A DNA stretch of 64,000 bases from Paralichthys olivaceus. Lineage: Eukaryota; Chordata; Actinopteri; Pleuronectiformes; Paralichthyidae. The notes under the pieces were generated by a model. It saw nothing but the letters and a program-made list of their open reading frames with translations. It did no database searches and was not told the origin of the DNA. Within the stretch, counting starts at the first letter, position 1. The number at the start of each line of letters is the position of its first letter. The stretch spans positions 15,347,001-15,411,000 of the forward strand of contig NC_091094.1 in NCBI RefSeq assembly GCF_024713975.1, in the 5' to 3' direction. Below are positions 63,501-64,000 of the stretch, piece by piece. The position numbers and the translations under genes were made by a program.

Positions 63501-63894
63501 CGACCATCAACCAAAGGATGATCCGAGGAACCTGAAAAAGCAAATGATTTAAGATATAATGAGAGTTTAGCAAATAAAATCAGTTAACAGAATGTAATAA
63601 GGTCTTTGTATATCCAACATTAGGGTATATCTCTAGTTCACAGAGGTTATTCACCAATATCAAGGAATATGAATCATCATCAATAATGCAGCACTCATAT
63701 TGACAAATACAAATATAACCTCTGGCAAAATAAAAGTGTATGTAGACAGAAGAGGGTAAATGAGTGAAGCTCACTGTAGGATACTGGCGGTTACAGACTT
63801 CAGCCAGGTGCATCCCTGTTACGACCCCGAGGCGTGCAGCTAACCTCTGCAACAGCAGCCCGATAATGGTGGCTAACAGGAGCACCCATAGAAG
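60549..63894 (-). CDS. slc11a2: Divalent metal transporter 1 (NRAMP2), 3' part, twelve exons in window
   Basis: Proton-coupled Fe2+/Mn2+ importer of plasma and endosomal membranes. Exons 5' to 3' within the window: 63775-63894, 63425-63531, 63237-63307, 63071-63138, 62821-62976, 62526-62684, 62290-62376, 61911-62030, 61666-61815, 61445-61518, 60746-60899 and 60549-60656. They total 1374 nt, 457 codons plus stop, with consistent phases. The first about 100 residues (including the DPGN motif of TM1) lie beyond the right edge. Visible hallmarks are [33 protein letters not shown], the TM6 motif [31 protein letters not shown], the transport signature [20 protein letters not shown], and TM10-12. 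The extracellular loop holds an N-glycosylation sequon (NATG; also NNT). The C-terminus [16 protein letters not shown] is more like the mammalian non-IRE form. slc11a1 is unlikely given the ANKYFFIES and loop sequence. Confidence 0.95.
60603..60656 (-). other. slc11a2: Possible shortened alternative form of the last slc11a2 exon
   Basis: Inside the last coding exon the minus strand reads AGCAGG|GTAAGAAAG, a strong donor (opposite 60597-60602). Use of it would end the exon at 60603 and splice to a downstream exon with another C-terminus, parallel to the alternative 3' ends of mammalian DMT1. No partner acceptor was confirmed. Confidence 0.35.
62204..62262. repeat. MITE-like right-end fragment in slc11a2 intron
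   Basis: AGCTGCAACATGAAATGTCA, then CACTAGATGTCACTAAATTC and CACACACTGAACCTTTAA, match the right end of the element at 52924-53286. Confidence 0.75.
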
Positions 63895-64000
63895 CTGAGA
63901 AAGACAAAATCAGAACAAAATGCCTCAACTTCTTATGAGGAGTTTCATTTCAACATATTAACAAATTAAAATGAAAGCCAACATTCAGTCAGTACTTGAA

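Overview
The window is vertebrate nuclear DNA, almost certainly from a ray-finned fish and probably a percomorph teleost. The genes are split by many small GT/AG introns. Their proteins match vertebrate families closely. The non-coding part is AT-rich and full of (AC)n/(GT)n runs and short dispersed repeats of kinds common in teleosts. No tRNA, rRNA, CRISPR array or prokaryotic feature was seen.

Seven protein-coding genes can be assembled exon by exon with consistent splice phases. In order they are nr4a1 (-, coding 7567-10307, 592 aa), dgka (-, 16237-27020, 23 coding exons, 721 aa), stx16 (+, 30722-35583, 317 aa), eef1akmt3 (+, 38188-40107, 223 aa), a dendrin-like gene (ddn, +, 41887-47425, about 1723 aa), cnpy2 (-, 50467-52569, 184 aa) and the 3' part of slc11a2 (-, 60549-63894, 457 codons, continuing off the right edge). 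Human orthologues of six of these lie, from memory, on 12q13-q14, while STX16 is on 20q13. The block therefore looks like an old teleost linkage group joining the two.

Layout: 1-6.7 kb is gene-free, with nr4a1 and its promoter at 6.7-12.2 kb. A repeat-bearing spacer with a truncated LINE lies at 12.2-16.2 kb. dgka, at 16.2-28.1 kb, has introns loaded with repeats. A spacer with a degenerate minisatellite at 28.1-30.3 kb separates dgka from the divergent stx16. eef1akmt3 and ddn follow on the plus strand, then cnpy2 on the minus strand. A 7 kb AT-rich spacer precedes slc11a2.

The genes do not form one pathway. They cover an immediate-early nuclear receptor, a lipid kinase, a Golgi/endosome SNARE, an eEF1A lysine methyltransferase, a podocyte/synapse scaffold, an ER-resident saposin-fold protein and a proton-coupled metal transporter. 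The most unusual item is the dendrin gene. It is more than twice the mammalian length, carries three 84-85 residue tandem repeats, and combines dendrin hallmarks with two short motifs I associate with JCAD. No new multi-gene system was recognised. Comparisons with human proteins are from memory, not from a search.
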